From an endosymbiont of Galathealinum brachiosum (GTDB lineage: Bacteria; Pseudomonadota; Gammaproteobacteria; SZUA-229): 64,000 nucleotides of DNA. Both the position numbers and the translations under genes were made by a program. Under the pieces are notes generated by a model that did no database searches, was not told the origin of the DNA, and was given only the letters and a program-made list of their open reading frames with translations. Numbering within the stretch: the first letter of the stretch is position 1; each line of letters opens with the position of its first letter. Positions 27,192-37,400 of the stretch are shown here, in pieces. The stretch covers positions 310,001 to 374,000 of the forward strand of contig QFXC01000008.1 in NCBI GenBank assembly GCA_003349885.1, written 5' to 3'.

Positions 27192-29596
27192 AAGCGATGA
27201 TTCCAATAATGAGTACTAACTTTTCTCTGTTGACTGACTAGCTCAAGCACATCACCTGAAGTATCCGGTAACTTCAACTGAATCATCCCGCTATTAGCCG
27301 TATTTAACACATGACTACCCTGTTTTTGATAACGTTTCAGCACTTTTTGTGTAGGATGACCAAATCGATTATTAAAACCGGCAGATGAAATTGCCAGACG
27401 GGGATTAATTTCATCAAGCCAGCGCTGGGTTGATGAGGTATTACTGCCATGATGCGGCATTATCAATATATCTGCTTTTAATTTTTTAATATTATGACTG
27501 AGCATTTTAAGCTCGATTTTACGCTCTATATCGCCAGGTATCAGCAAACTGTAGTGCTGGTTCCAGACTTTTAACACGCAACTACGATTATTTGGTTTCT
27601 TATAAGCCTGGTCAGGGTGTAAAACTTCAAAGCTCACCTCATTCCACACCCAGCTTTGGCCTGACACACAGACTTTATCTGAATAACTTATACGCGATTT
27701 CTGGTTAATTACATTTTCTGCGGCTAAAAGCCGCTTAACATTCATCATTCTTAATACCGAATCAGCCCCACCTGCATGATCATTATCACCGTGACTTACC
27801 ATCAGTAAATCTAACGTCTGAATATCGACATAATTTAAATAAGGCACAATAACACGCTCACCAAGATCGAATCTTTCTCCAAGTTTTGCCCCGGTATCAT
27901 ATAACAGTGTTTTATCTCTGGTTTGAACGACAACAGACAGGCCCTGCCCGACATCAAGTACTGAAACCCAGAACGCACCCTGATCTGGTCGGGGATATTG
28001 ATATAACAGCATTGGCAATATCATAATTAAACCGGAATAACGTAATGGAAATCCGCCTGGTAGTAGTAATAAAACAACACCTGACAATGCCAGAGCACTA
28101 TGAAACAGAGGAATTGAAGAAAGCGGCACACTGGAAACACGCATATCAGCAAACCATTCGGTCAAATGCCAGATTACAGAAAATAACTCACTCGTCTGGG
28201 TAAATAACCATAAACTCAGATCTGCTGACAGTAGACTAATTAAACTGGCCAATAGTGACAGTGGCACAATCACCATGCCTACCAACGGTATAATGAACAT
28301 ATTAACCAGTGGAGAAATTAATGAACCCTGCTGAAATAACAGTAAACTCAGGGGTAACATCGCTAAAGCTATTAACCATTGAATTTTAACACCCTGTAAC
28401 CAGACTTTAATTCTGCAATGCTGATCAACTACACGTGAGCTTGAAACCAGAGTAATTACCAGAACAGCCAGAAATGATAACCAGAACCCCACCGACAATA
28501 CAGATGAAGGATCAATCAACAAAACACTAATAAGCGCAAGAGATAACGTATTTAAACTAAAAGCGGGACGTTTTATTACAAGCGCCAGCATTATTACCAG
28601 CAACATAATAAATGCACGTTGTGTCGGTACGGAAAAACCTGCAAGCAACGCATAATAACCCGCAAAAATTAAACTAATCAATGCCGCCACCTGTGGCGCA
28701 CTACTATATTTACATATAATAGCTGGTACAAAACGTCGAACAGTGAAAAAGACCAACCCCGCAACCAGACCAATATGCAGGCCAGAAATTGCCATCAAAT
28801 GACTTGTCCCTGTTTTTCTTAGAACATCCCACTGCTGATGGCTAATTTCAGACTTATGACCAATCGTTAACGCCTGTAATAACCCCTGATATTCTGTGTC
28901 TGGTAGTCTGGATAATATAGATGATAAATTCTCTCTAACACTATCAATACTTACTCTACTCTTCTTTAAGCGTTTATTTAAACTGCTTTTTCTAATATAA
29001 CCTGTCGCCTGTATACCCTGTTGATACAGCCATTTTTCATAATCAAAACCACCCAGATTCTGCATACCATGAGGTGCTTTCAATCGAACCTGTATTTGCC
29101 AGTATTCTCCTGTTTTAATTTGACCTTTATGGTAATACCAGCTTAATCGCAGCCGGGACGGCAATGCAGATAATAAGTCAGGTTTTTTATTGCCCCCATT
29201 GGTCGCATTTAATAATGTGAATTTAGTAACATTAAAGTTAAATCGTACAGAACGACCTGTATGATCGGGCAACCCAACAACAACACCTTCAATTAACACA
29301 TCCTGACCTGATAAATCATCAGGTAATAGCTGATATAAATAAATATGAGCGAATAGCAAGGCCCATAAATATCCTGTTTGAAATGCCAGAACGTGACGCG
29401 ATTCAGGCAGGCGATAAAATAGCCACAAAGAGAGAGGTAAAAAGATGAGCATTACACTATCAGTCCAGAAAGGACCGTAAAGATCAGGCTGTATTTGCAG
29501 AAAACAAACACCCGCCAAAAGAGAAATAGCCACCAGGGGTAGCGATGGCATCTTTTGAGTCATCCTTGAATCAGACACAACTAAAATCCTTATCAT
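27188..29596 (-). CDS. comEC: ComEC/Rec2 DNA uptake channel
   Basis: ComEC carries single-stranded DNA across the inner membrane during natural transformation. The 802-residue protein has an N-terminal DUF4131-like region, the competence domain with SHLMAISGLHIGL and many membrane helices. A C-terminal metallo-beta-lactamase-like domain has MVSHGDNDHAGG and MPHHGSNTS. The start is uncertain: ATGs at 29563 and 29551 lie near an AAGGA stretch, while the first has none. It lies upstream of exbB-msbA, a common arrangement. Other pilus or competence genes are not in view. Confidence 0.93.
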   Translation of the reverse strand: MIRILVVSDSRMTQKMPSLPLVAISLLAGVCFLQIQPDLYGPFWTDSVMLIFLPLSLWLFYRLPESRHVLAFQTGYLWALLFAHIYLYQLLPDDLSGQDVLIEGVVVGLPDHTGRSVRFNFNVTKFTLLNATNGGNKKPDLLSALPSRLRLSWYYHKGQIKTGEYWQIQVRLKAPHGMQNLGGFDYEKWLYQQGIQATGYIRKSSLNKRLKKSRVSIDSVRENLSSILSRLPDTEYQGLLQALTIGHKSEISHQQWDVLRKTGTSHLMAISGLHIGLVAGLVFFTVRRFVPAIICKYSSAPQVAALISLIFAGYYALLAGFSVPTQRAFIMLLVIMLALVIKRPAFSLNTLSLALISVLLIDPSSVLSVGFWLSFLAVLVITLVSSSRVVDQHCRIKVWLQGVKIQWLIALAMLPLSLLLFQQGSLISPLVNMFIIPLVGMVIVPLSLLASLISLLSADLSLWLFTQTSELFSVIWHLTEWFADMRVSSVPLSSIPLFHSALALSGVVLLLLPGGFPLRYSGLIMILPMLLYQYPRPDQGAFWVSVLDVGQGLSVVVQTRDKTLLYDTGAKLGERFDLGERVIVPYLNYVDIQTLDLLMVSHGDNDHAGGADSVLRMMNVKRLLAAENVINQKSRISYSDKVCVSGQSWVWNEVSFEVLHPDQAYKKPNNRSCVLKVWNQHYSLLIPGDIERKIELKMLSHNIKKLKADILIMPHHGSNTSSTQRWLDEINPRLAISSAGFNNRFGHPTQKVLKRYQKQGSHVLNTANSGMIQLKLPDTSGDVLELVSQQRKVSTHYWNHRF

Positions 29597-29606
29597 TTGT
29601 TCTGTC

Positions 29607-29615
29607 TGTTATAAT
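29607..29615 (+). promoter_or_regulatory. Extended -10 promoter for the DUF2062-nudJ-mnmA operon
   Basis: TGTTATAAT is a perfect extended -10 (TG, one base, TATAAT) located 50 nt before the DUF2062 start, in the divergent spacer with comEC. No strong -35 is present, as is usual for extended -10 promoters. Confidence 0.5.
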
Positions 29616-29665
29616 TTATACCTAATTAATAAACTTGCCAACCAGACTATAAATATTAAATAACC

Positions 29666-30202
29666 ATGCCAAAAAAGTTTTTACGTAAATGTCTGCCAGA
29701 TCCGCATAAAATCACCCAGTCCAAGTCTCTGCGAATTTTTGGTAATTTCATACATGAGCCTAACCTCTGGCACATGAATCGCAAATCAGTCTCTATGGCA
29801 TTTATGGTCGGCATGTTTTTTATGTGGGTCCCCCTGCCATCACAGATGATACTTGCAGCAGGTGCTGCCATACTACTGCGTTGCAATCTTCCCTTATCGG
29901 TAGCGCTGGTATGGATCACCAACCCGATCACCATGGCGCCCATGTTTTATTCCGCGTATATACTGGGGAACTGGATGCTTGGTTCACCTCCAAGCAATAT
30001 TGAATTTGAAGCTTCTTTTGAATGGATTTCCCAGCAAATGGATGTCATCTGGAAGCCCTTTTTACTTGGCTGTTTTACACTGGGCGTAAGCAGTTCAATT
30101 ATTGGTTTTGTTGGAATACGCATGTTATGGCGTTTACATATTGTTAATTACCTGAAAAACAAAAAACAACGTTTCGTTGATAAACACAAAAAACAAAAAT
30201 AG
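29666..30202 (+). CDS. DUF2062 membrane protein
   Basis: This 178-residue protein matches the DUF2062 family, whose function is unknown. The motif region PSQMILAAGAAILLRCN followed by WITNPITMAPMFY is typical. Two or three membrane helices are visible (SVSMAFMVGMFFMWVPLP, LSVALVWITNPITM, FLLGCFTLGVSSSIIGFVG), followed by a strongly basic tail. nudJ starts 2 nt after its stop, so it heads the operon that ends at hflD. Confidence 0.85.
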   Translation: MPKKFLRKCLPDPHKITQSKSLRIFGNFIHEPNLWHMNRKSVSMAFMVGMFFMWVPLPSQMILAAGAAILLRCNLPLSVALVWITNPITMAPMFYSAYILGNWMLGSPPSNIEFEASFEWISQQMDVIWKPFLLGCFTLGVSSSIIGFVGIRMLWRLHIVNYLKNKKQRFVDKHKKQK

Positions 30203-30204
30203 AC

Positions 30205-30657
30205 ATGACTGATATCTGGAAACCCCATGCTACTGTTGCAGCAATTATTGAGAGAGACAATCAATTTTTAATGGTTGAAGAAATAGCCGGTGGACAAACT
30301 GTTTACAATCAACCTGCAGGCCATCTTGATCCAAATGAAAGTCTGGTTGAGGCTGCTGTAAGAGAAACCCGCGAAGAAACAGCCTGGCACTTTATTCCTG
30401 AATATATCAGCGGCATATATCGCTGGGATCAAAGCAGCACAAATCGGTGTTTTTTACGTGTTGCTTTTGTAGGCAGTTGCGATGATTACAAAAAAGAACA
30501 GCCACTGGATGATGGTATCATTAGAGCCCTGTGGTTAACGCGAGAAGAACTCGCAGCTCAAACGGAAAAATTACGCAGCCCAATGGTATTACGCTGCATC
30601 GATGATTACCTGAGTGGTATAAAATACCCTCTGGATCTACTGACAGATATTCAATAA
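30205..30657 (+). CDS. nudJ: Nudix hydrolase, NudJ type
   Basis: NudJ hydrolyses nucleoside di- and triphosphates and hydroxymethyl-pyrimidine pyrophosphate. The 150-residue protein has a full Nudix box, GHLDPNESLVEAAVRETREE, with the conserved Glu set, and WKPHATVAAIIE at the N terminus. nudJ just upstream of mnmA and hflD is the E. coli order. Here an extra exported-protein gene lies between nudJ and mnmA, overlapping the nudJ stop by one base. Confidence 0.9.
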   Translation: MTDIWKPHATVAAIIERDNQFLMVEEIAGGQTVYNQPAGHLDPNESLVEAAVRETREETAWHFIPEYISGIYRWDQSSTNRCFLRVAFVGSCDDYKKEQPLDDGIIRALWLTREELAAQTEKLRSPMVLRCIDDYLSGIKYPLDLLTDIQ

Positions 30658-31262
30658 TGTTATTACAATTACAAACTCTGATATTTACTTTTATACTACT
30701 GCTATTTATTAGCACTAAAAGCCTGGCTGCCCCGCAGGTTAAACTCTGCCTGGATGAGAGTTGTAAAAGCCCACTTAAAATTGAAATAACCGAAGCTTGC
30801 TGGTCTGACGTGAAAGAAATATTTTCTCCACCCTTTCCAACCGACAAAGACGAACAGGATAATATTGTTAATTCTATAGCATTAATTCAAACAGATATTT
30901 TTAATTCAGTATTTAAACACAACCCTGATGGCAATAGCGCCAGTGATTTATACACCGGTAATAGCCGAAAAAACAATTATAAAAACATAAAAAGCATCCT
31001 TGGAATATTACTCGACAATTACCTGATCAATCGACATTTTTTACGTAAATCAATTACAAAACGCAGCTGGAATGGCTTTGAAAGTGAAATTCTATTATTA
31101 CAATCATTAACTGACTCAAAACTTTACACACTTGAAACAAATAATAATGAACTGGGTGCTTCAGCGATAATACAGACATATAACAAGAAATCTTCTGGTA
31201 TTGAAATCAAAAACACGACCATTAAAGAAGACAGCAACCAGATAGATAACGATTTTGAATAA
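30657..31262 (+). CDS. Exported protein of unknown function inserted before mnmA
   Basis: This 201-residue product begins with a hydrophobic signal peptide ([19 protein letters not shown]) and has three cysteines early in the mature part ([18 protein letters not shown]). The rest is helical and Lys/Asn-rich. I recognise no family. The ATG overlaps the nudJ stop and the stop overlaps the TTG start of mnmA, so it is translationally embedded in a tRNA-modification operon. That is unusual for a secreted protein. Weak codon constraint at the tail suggests a fast-evolving gene. Confidence 0.75.
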   Translation: MLLQLQTLIFTFILLLFISTKSLAAPQVKLCLDESCKSPLKIEITEACWSDVKEIFSPPFPTDKDEQDNIVNSIALIQTDIFNSVFKHNPDGNSASDLYTGNSRKNNYKNIKSILGILLDNYLINRHFLRKSITKRSWNGFESEILLLQSLTDSKLYTLETNNNELGASAIIQTYNKKSSGIEIKNTTIKEDSNQIDNDFE

Positions 31263-32367
31263 CACAACCAACAAAACACAACGAGTCATTGTAGGTATGT
31301 CAGGTGGTGTAGATTCATCTGTCGCAGCCCAACGCCTGATCGAAGATGGCTATCAGGTTGAAGGTCTGTTCATGAAAAACTGGGAACAGGATGACGACAA
31401 AGACTATTGTGCAGCAGCTGACGACTTAAAAGATGCGCAGCAGGTTTGTGATAAATTAGGTATAAAATTACACAGTGTTAACTTTGCAGATCAGTACTGG
31501 GATCGTGTATTCAAAAACTTTCTTGATGAATACGGCGCGGGAAGAACTCCAAACCCGGATATTTTATGTAATAAGGAAATTAAATTTAAGGCATTTCTAG
31601 ATTACGCTCTTCAATTAGGGGCAGACTTTATTGCTACAGGTCATTACGTACAACGTGGTGAAAGTAAAAACAGTTACCAGTTATTAAAAGGTCTGGACGA
31701 CAATAAAGACCAGAGTTATTTTTTATACACGCTTACTCAACAGCAATTAAAACATAGCCTTTTTCCAGTAGGTGATATAGAAAAACCTGAAGTACGCAAA
31801 CTTGCTGAAAAATCTGATTTTATTACTCATAATAAAAAAGACAGTACGGGCATCTGTTTTATAGGCGAAAGAAAATTCAAAGATTTTCTGCAACGTTTTA
31901 TACCGGCTCAACCCGGTGAAATTAAAACATTAGAAGGTCAAACCGTCGGCAAACATCATGGTCTGATGTACTATACACTTGGTCAACGAAAAGGGCTTGG
32001 TATTGGTGGTGTCAAAAATGCGACTGAAGAACCCTGGTTTAGTGTAAAAAAAGATCTGGAAAAAAATATTTTATATGTGGCACAGGGTGACGATTCAGCT
32101 TTGTATCACACCCATTTAGATGCTTCACAACTGTGCTGGGTTAGTGGTATAACACCTGAGTTACCTTATTCCTGCAAAGCAAAAGTACGTTACAGGCAGG
32201 ATGACCAACCGTGTATTATTCAAAGTTTTGAAAATAATTCAATTACAGTCAGCTTTGAAAAAGCACAACGTGCAATCACCCCTGGACAATCTGTCGTTTT
32301 TTATCAGGGTAATATTTGTTTAGGTGGCGGTGTCATTGATAACATGTACAACAACATCAAAGATTAA
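31255..32367 (+). CDS. mnmA: tRNA-specific 2-thiouridylase MnmA
   Basis: MnmA thiolates U34 of tRNA-Lys, -Glu and -Gln with sulfur passed along the Tus relay. The P-loop is [13 protein letters not shown], and the catalytic cysteines are C105 ([12 protein letters not shown]) and C201 ([12 protein letters not shown]). The length of 370 residues is normal. The only reasonable start is TTG at 31255: the next Met lies inside the P-loop and a stop is 12 nt upstream in frame. It overlaps the upstream gene by 8 nt, and hflD follows after 14 nt. Confidence 0.95.
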   Translation: MNNTTNKTQRVIVGMSGGVDSSVAAQRLIEDGYQVEGLFMKNWEQDDDKDYCAAADDLKDAQQVCDKLGIKLHSVNFADQYWDRVFKNFLDEYGAGRTPNPDILCNKEIKFKAFLDYALQLGADFIATGHYVQRGESKNSYQLLKGLDDNKDQSYFLYTLTQQQLKHSLFPVGDIEKPEVRKLAEKSDFITHNKKDSTGICFIGERKFKDFLQRFIPAQPGEIKTLEGQTVGKHHGLMYYTLGQRKGLGIGGVKNATEEPWFSVKKDLEKNILYVAQGDDSALYHTHLDASQLCWVSGITPELPYSCKAKVRYRQDDQPCIIQSFENNSITVSFEKAQRAITPGQSVVFYQGNICLGGGVIDNMYNNIKD

Positions 32368-32381
32368 TTAGAAAGCTATAT

Positions 32382-32999
32382 ATGGAATATAATCAACAAG
32401 ATCGCACTCTTGCACTCGCAGGCATATATCAGTCTGTTATTCTGGTAAAAGAAGTTGCCAATACAGGCAATGTTGCAGATGCTCAATTAACATCAATACT
32501 GGAAACATTATTTCGTTTTGATGCAAACAATGTAATGGATGTATATGGAGATACCTCTACAATAAAAAAAGGCTTAACAGCTTTACATGATCAGCTATCC
32601 GGTAATCAGAATAAAGATGATATAGATATCACCCGCTACGTCATACAACTACTACATCTTGAAAAAACACTAAAAAAATCACCTTCAATGATGGATAAAC
32701 TGGCTAGTGAACTTGAAAACACCCGCAGCAAAATGGATTACTTTCATGTTAGCCATGAAAACATAATCGCGAGTCTGGCTGATATTTATCAGCAGCATAT
32801 CAGTCCTATCGGACCAAAAATCATGGTTCAGGGTGAACACACCTATTTATCACAATCAAGAAATGCGAATAAAATACGTGCACTATTATTTGCAGGTATT
32901 CGCTCTGCTGTTCTCTGGAGACAGTGTGGTGGGAGTCGCTGGCAGTTATTACTTTCAAGAAAAAAATACATTGATAGTGCGAAAGCACTACTAAAATAA
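32382..32999 (+). CDS. hflD: High-frequency lysogenization protein HflD homolog
   Basis: HflD is a peripheral inner-membrane protein that in E. coli binds phage lambda CII; its cellular role is unclear. The 205-residue helical protein begins DRTLALAGIYQSVILVKEVA, the family N terminus, and ends with RALLFAGIRSAVLWRQCGGSRW, also diagnostic. It follows mnmA as in E. coli, but purB does not follow; a convergent kinase gene does, after 26 nt. Confidence 0.94.
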   Translation: MEYNQQDRTLALAGIYQSVILVKEVANTGNVADAQLTSILETLFRFDANNVMDVYGDTSTIKKGLTALHDQLSGNQNKDDIDITRYVIQLLHLEKTLKKSPSMMDKLASELENTRSKMDYFHVSHENIIASLADIYQQHISPIGPKIMVQGEHTYLSQSRNANKIRALLFAGIRSAVLWRQCGGSRWQLLLSRKKYIDSAKALLK

Positions 33000-33025
33000 T
33001 ACCTATAAAATATTAAGAGTAACTC

Positions 33026-33715
33026 TCATTTTTTGAATATAGATAATACCCTGTCTTTATAAAACCGTTTTATTCTCTTACTAAAAACTTCAATACCGGT
33101 TTTACGATAATACTCTTTATCTTCATCACTCAATAAAGCCATATTCTTATGATATTTATGACGTGCCCAGGCATTGAAATCAAACTGCTGAGCTAATTTA
33201 TACAAATATTGATTAAGCCAGTGCAAACCTTCCTTTCTGGCTATAGAAACACCAAAATCGATAAGTTTAGGTTCATCATCTAATGTAATCAGTAAGTTCT
33301 CTGAGCGTTTTAAATCAAAATGCGCAACTTTACGATTGTGCATTTCTTTAACGGCTGCCAGGAGTTTTACAAAATATTGCGAGTCTGTATCAGGGCGTCT
33401 TTCACGAATAGTCTGACCTTCAATAAATTCAATAACCATAAATTCATTATTAGCCATTCCATAACAAACAGGAACTGCACTCATTCCCTGTAGTTTCTGG
33501 TAAATTCGATATTCATGTCTTAATAGAGCAAGATTTATGGGGCGAGTTAGAAAATTGCCCAGGGGTGCTTTGATAACGAGTTTGTGACCAGATTCATTAA
33601 ACAGCAGAGTCTTTCCCTGATATCCTGCCGCTAATGAATTTACATCTGAATTAAGGTGCTCTTTAATCCAGTTGACCAAATCACTTTCTGAAATAAAATC
33701 CAGATTCTGTAACAT
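33026..33715 (-). CDS. KdkA/RIO-like small protein or lipopolysaccharide kinase
   Basis: The 229-residue protein has a compact kinase fold: an ATP lysine in KLVIKAPLG, VIEFIEGQTIRE as the hinge, HFDLKRSENLL as the catalytic loop and KLIDFG as the metal-binding motif. Phe replaces the Arg of HRD, as is common in the WaaP/KdkA lipopolysaccharide kinases and in RIO kinases. The C terminus is basic (KRIKRFYKDRVLSIFKK), which may help membrane binding. It lies 4 nt downstream of an ICMT-like methyltransferase gene, so the two are probably co-transcribed. A sugar or lipid acceptor is plausible but not shown. Confidence 0.75.
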   Translation of the reverse strand: MLQNLDFISESDLVNWIKEHLNSDVNSLAAGYQGKTLLFNESGHKLVIKAPLGNFLTRPINLALLRHEYRIYQKLQGMSAVPVCYGMANNEFMVIEFIEGQTIRERRPDTDSQYFVKLLAAVKEMHNRKVAHFDLKRSENLLITLDDEPKLIDFGVSIARKEGLHWLNQYLYKLAQQFDFNAWARHKYHKNMALLSDEDKEYYRKTGIEVFSKRIKRFYKDRVLSIFKK

Positions 33716-33719
33716 TTAG

Positions 33720-34301
33720 TTAACTGGTATAAAGCAGATATAGACAACCAATAAGATACACTACAATGACAGGTTCTGCATTTTGCATCAGGCTCTTTTT
33801 GAAAGACCAGGAGCTTTTCACGCTGCCTGCTTTAGAGCCAAAGGTAGGTATCAGGGCATTAATATTTTTAGACCATTCAATCCATTCATCTCCAAAAATA
33901 TCACGAAGTTTGTTGTCCTCGTATGAGATTGTTGGTGGATAATAAAAGGCCAGCAAAGCGATCATAAGTACAAATGACCACCATTGGGTAGATGCGATTG
34001 AAAAACCGATCAATAACAGAATATTACCGACATAAAGAGGATGCCGAACATAGGCATATGGGCCGGTAGTTGCCAGCTCTTTATTCTTCATAACGTAACC
34101 TGAAGCCCACATACGAATCAGTTCACCAAAGACTGCGATTGCTCCACCCACAATAAATAACATAGGCTCATACGAGCCAAGTAAACTCACTAGCAATACA
34201 AATATGACCGCGAACCACTGACGTGATTGTTCATGGTAACGAAGTGTTAATATCAGTTTTTCCAGACCTGTAGCGTCTGAGACCTTATCGGCACGTGACA
34301 T
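33720..34301 (-). CDS. Isoprenylcysteine methyltransferase (ICMT)-family membrane methyltransferase
   Basis: This 193-residue membrane protein has about four or five helices and the family motif TTGPYAYVRHPLYVGN, where the RHPxY segment contributes to S-adenosylmethionine binding. A second conserved block, FGDEWIEWSKNI, lies near the C terminus. Bacterial members methylate diverse small or lipid substrates; the substrate here is unknown. It is followed by the small kinase gene after 4 nt, suggesting a two-step modification of an envelope lipid or glycan. Confidence 0.85.
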   Translation of the reverse strand: MSRADKVSDATGLEKLILTLRYHEQSRQWFAVIFVLLVSLLGSYEPMLFIVGGAIAVFGELIRMWASGYVMKNKELATTGPYAYVRHPLYVGNILLLIGFSIASTQWWSFVLMIALLAFYYPPTISYEDNKLRDIFGDEWIEWSKNINALIPTFGSKAGSVKSSWSFKKSLMQNAEPVIVVYLIGCLYLLYTS

Positions 34302-34434
34302 GGCTTACCTTTATCCAGTATTAATTTCGAGCGTATTTTATAGCAAACTAATATTGATTGATATGCCCTGAGCTTAACAGGCATGAAATGATTATCGATT
34401 GGCGGATCTGGAGCACATATATTCAGCTCATTTA

Positions 34435-34467
34435 TACTAACAAGTCTGTCATACTGGCGTGTTAGTA
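34435..34467 (-). terminator. Possible terminator after tpsA
   Basis: TACTAAC (34435-34441) and GTTAGTA (34461-34467) form a perfect 7-bp inverted repeat with a 19-nt loop, about 32 nt after the tpsA stop. No clear T-tract follows on the minus strand, so the call is weak. Confidence 0.3.
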
Positions 34468-34498
34468 ACATTTTAATAATTTAACTCACATATCCTAA

Positions 34499-37400
34499 TT
34501 ATCGACATTGCAGTGTTTCTTTTTCATTTTCATTTGTTTTTTCCAGAAAATCGACTTCTGACCCCTCTGAAATATCATCAAGAATGGTTAAAAAAGTATC
34601 CTGTACTGTGCTTACTTCTGCAATCAACGTATTCACATCTGAGATAGAAGTCGTTTGCACAGAAGAAGCTGTTGAATCCAGCTGGATGACACTATCACCC
34701 GCAACCGTTTGTTTAAACGCGATCTCAGAGGGTAAATTAGTTGTAGTAAATGAGCCGGTTATATTACTAACCTGAGACTGAATAACATCAAACTGATCAC
34801 CCGTGCTTGCGGTAAAACCGCCAGTATAAATAACATCTAGAACACCATCAAGTGTTACATTACCCGAAGCATTTAAACTATCGTAACTTACACCCTGCAC
34901 CAATCCACCCAGTTTTATTTCCAATGCGCCACTGGCACCCTGTGTGTAATCGCCAATTACATTAATTGACCCTGTAGCACTACCTACACCAATTAAACCC
35001 GCATTATTCGTTAAATTAGCACTGATCGTACCAGCCCCTGTCAACAACCCTCCTGATAAAACGATATCTTCAACATTCTGAATCGCAGTAACAGCAAGAT
35101 CCAGCGTGCCTGTTTGCAGCTCAACTGTATCAACCCCTGCATTCGCATTTATCGTACCTGCAATGCTACCGCCTGTTATGGTATAGGTATCTACACCTGC
35201 ATTACCCGTCAGATTGTTAATATTAGAATAAAGGCCACCATTCAAATCACCACTATTTAATCCAGTAATAGACCATGCATTAGCCTGATTATCTCCAAGT
35301 AAAGTATTATTACCGGCGGCTCCATCAATTGTTCCACTGATCGTGCCACCTGCCAGTGTAAATGTATCGGTATTGGCATTACCTGTTAAATCAGAAATAC
35401 CTATAAATACAATACTGTTCAAAATACCACTATCGGCACCATTTATAAGCCAAGTATTTGCAATGTTATCTGCAGCCAGTGAGTTAGTACCCCCTGCGCC
35501 ATTAATGAAACCAGTCAAACTACCGCCACCACCCGTCAGATTAAATATATCTGAAGCTGCGTTACCCGTTAGATTTGCCATATTTGAAAAAGCACTGCCG
35601 TTTAGAGTGCCGGCATTGATACTGGTGATTAACCAGGTGTTCGCTATGTTATCTGCGATTAATGTATTGTTACCACCCGCACCATCAATCGTTCCCGTTA
35701 AACTTCCACCTGAAAGTGTAAATACATCATCTGCAGCATTACCTGTTAAATTAGAAAAGTTAGTGAATATTGATGAGTTTAATGCTCCACTGTTAACAGA
35801 CGTAACCGCCCATGAATTAACCTGATTATTGGCTAACAAACTATCATTATTATCTGTGCCGCCATCAAGAGTAAATATATTTGCCGTAATATTCGACAAA
35901 TCCAGACTTTCTATCGAGTCATTATTCCCATCAACACGAATATTTAAATTTAAGTTAACAGCTGAGCCTAAATTAGTTGCAACAGCAAAACTTCCACCGG
36001 TTATAAACGACATATTCAGCTGATTAGAAGCAACATAAGCATCAACCTGAATATCACCTGATACCGTATTACCAATTGATAAAGTACCGTCTGTTGTTCC
36101 GCTTAAATTTAAAGTCTCAAGTTCATTAGCCGTTAAATTTAAAACACCTGCTCCGCCACCAAGGCCTATTGTTGTTGCGGTAGTAAATGGTTCAATAAAA
36201 ATATCACCTCCATCACCAAGTAAGGCACTATTCATATGAGTAAAACCAGTTCCCTGAAGATCAAGAGTATCGAGAATAAGTCTGATAAAATTATTATTAT
36301 TTAATAAAACACCGGGCCCTGTTCCAGAAGCCATAACCAGACCCTGACCTGCATTACGATTTTCAACGGTAATAGAACCTGCTCCTGCATTAACACCCGC
36401 ACCGTCTGCACCAATGGTAATATCACCCGCAATATTATTTGTTAGTCCAAGCCCATCATCTATTCGTAAAACAACATTTCCGCCCGCAGTAGTCACCGTA
36501 CTATTATCGGCAAACTGAATAACAGCTGCACCCGCATCTCGATCAGCATCAATCACACCGTCAGCGGCTCTTGAATTCGCAACTGCAGTGAAAGCACCAC
36601 CATCCGTATTAATATCAGCATTAAGAATAATGCTACGACCTGCCTGTAATGTTATATCACCACCCAGGCCACTTGCGACAGTATTAATATCTGCACCAGC
36701 ATTTTGAGTAATGTCATTACTGGCCTGAAGAATAACCGCTGTTCCGGAATCGGTTATAGCGGTTATGGTATCAACTGTCAGAGTTAAATCTGTTCCAGGG
36801 TTAGTCGCAAAAACGCCATCACCAACTGAACCAGAAGTATTAGTAAATATCTGGAAGAAATTAACAGAACCTGTATTAGAAGCTGAATTCAAAATACCAT
36901 CATCAGCAAAAGAACCCACAGCCAACTGATCACCTACACCATTAATGGCAACACCAATACCAAACTGATCTGAGTCATCAAGGGTTAACGAAATATCCAG
37001 ATCATTAACACCGACATAGCCTTCTCCAATCGTACCTCTGAGACTGACGCCATTTAAATCTGCATCGATAAAGTCAAAAAGGTGAGCAGCACCTGTTGCA
37101 TTACCGGTATTCGCAAAACCATCATCACTAATTGCACCAACTACTAAACGATTACCTGCAGTATTTAATGCAACACTGAAACCAAAGTTATCATTTGCAT
37201 CGAGTGTTGTAGAAAGGTCAAGATCGTTGACTCCGACATAACCCGCACCAATTGTTCCAACCAGGGCGCCACCCGCAAAATTCACATCAGTAAATGTAAA
37301 TAAACGAACCGCTCCACTATTTGCGCTTACATTAGCAAAACCACCATCCTGATATGCACCTACAACCAGGCGATCACCCAACCCGTTAAGCGCAACACTC

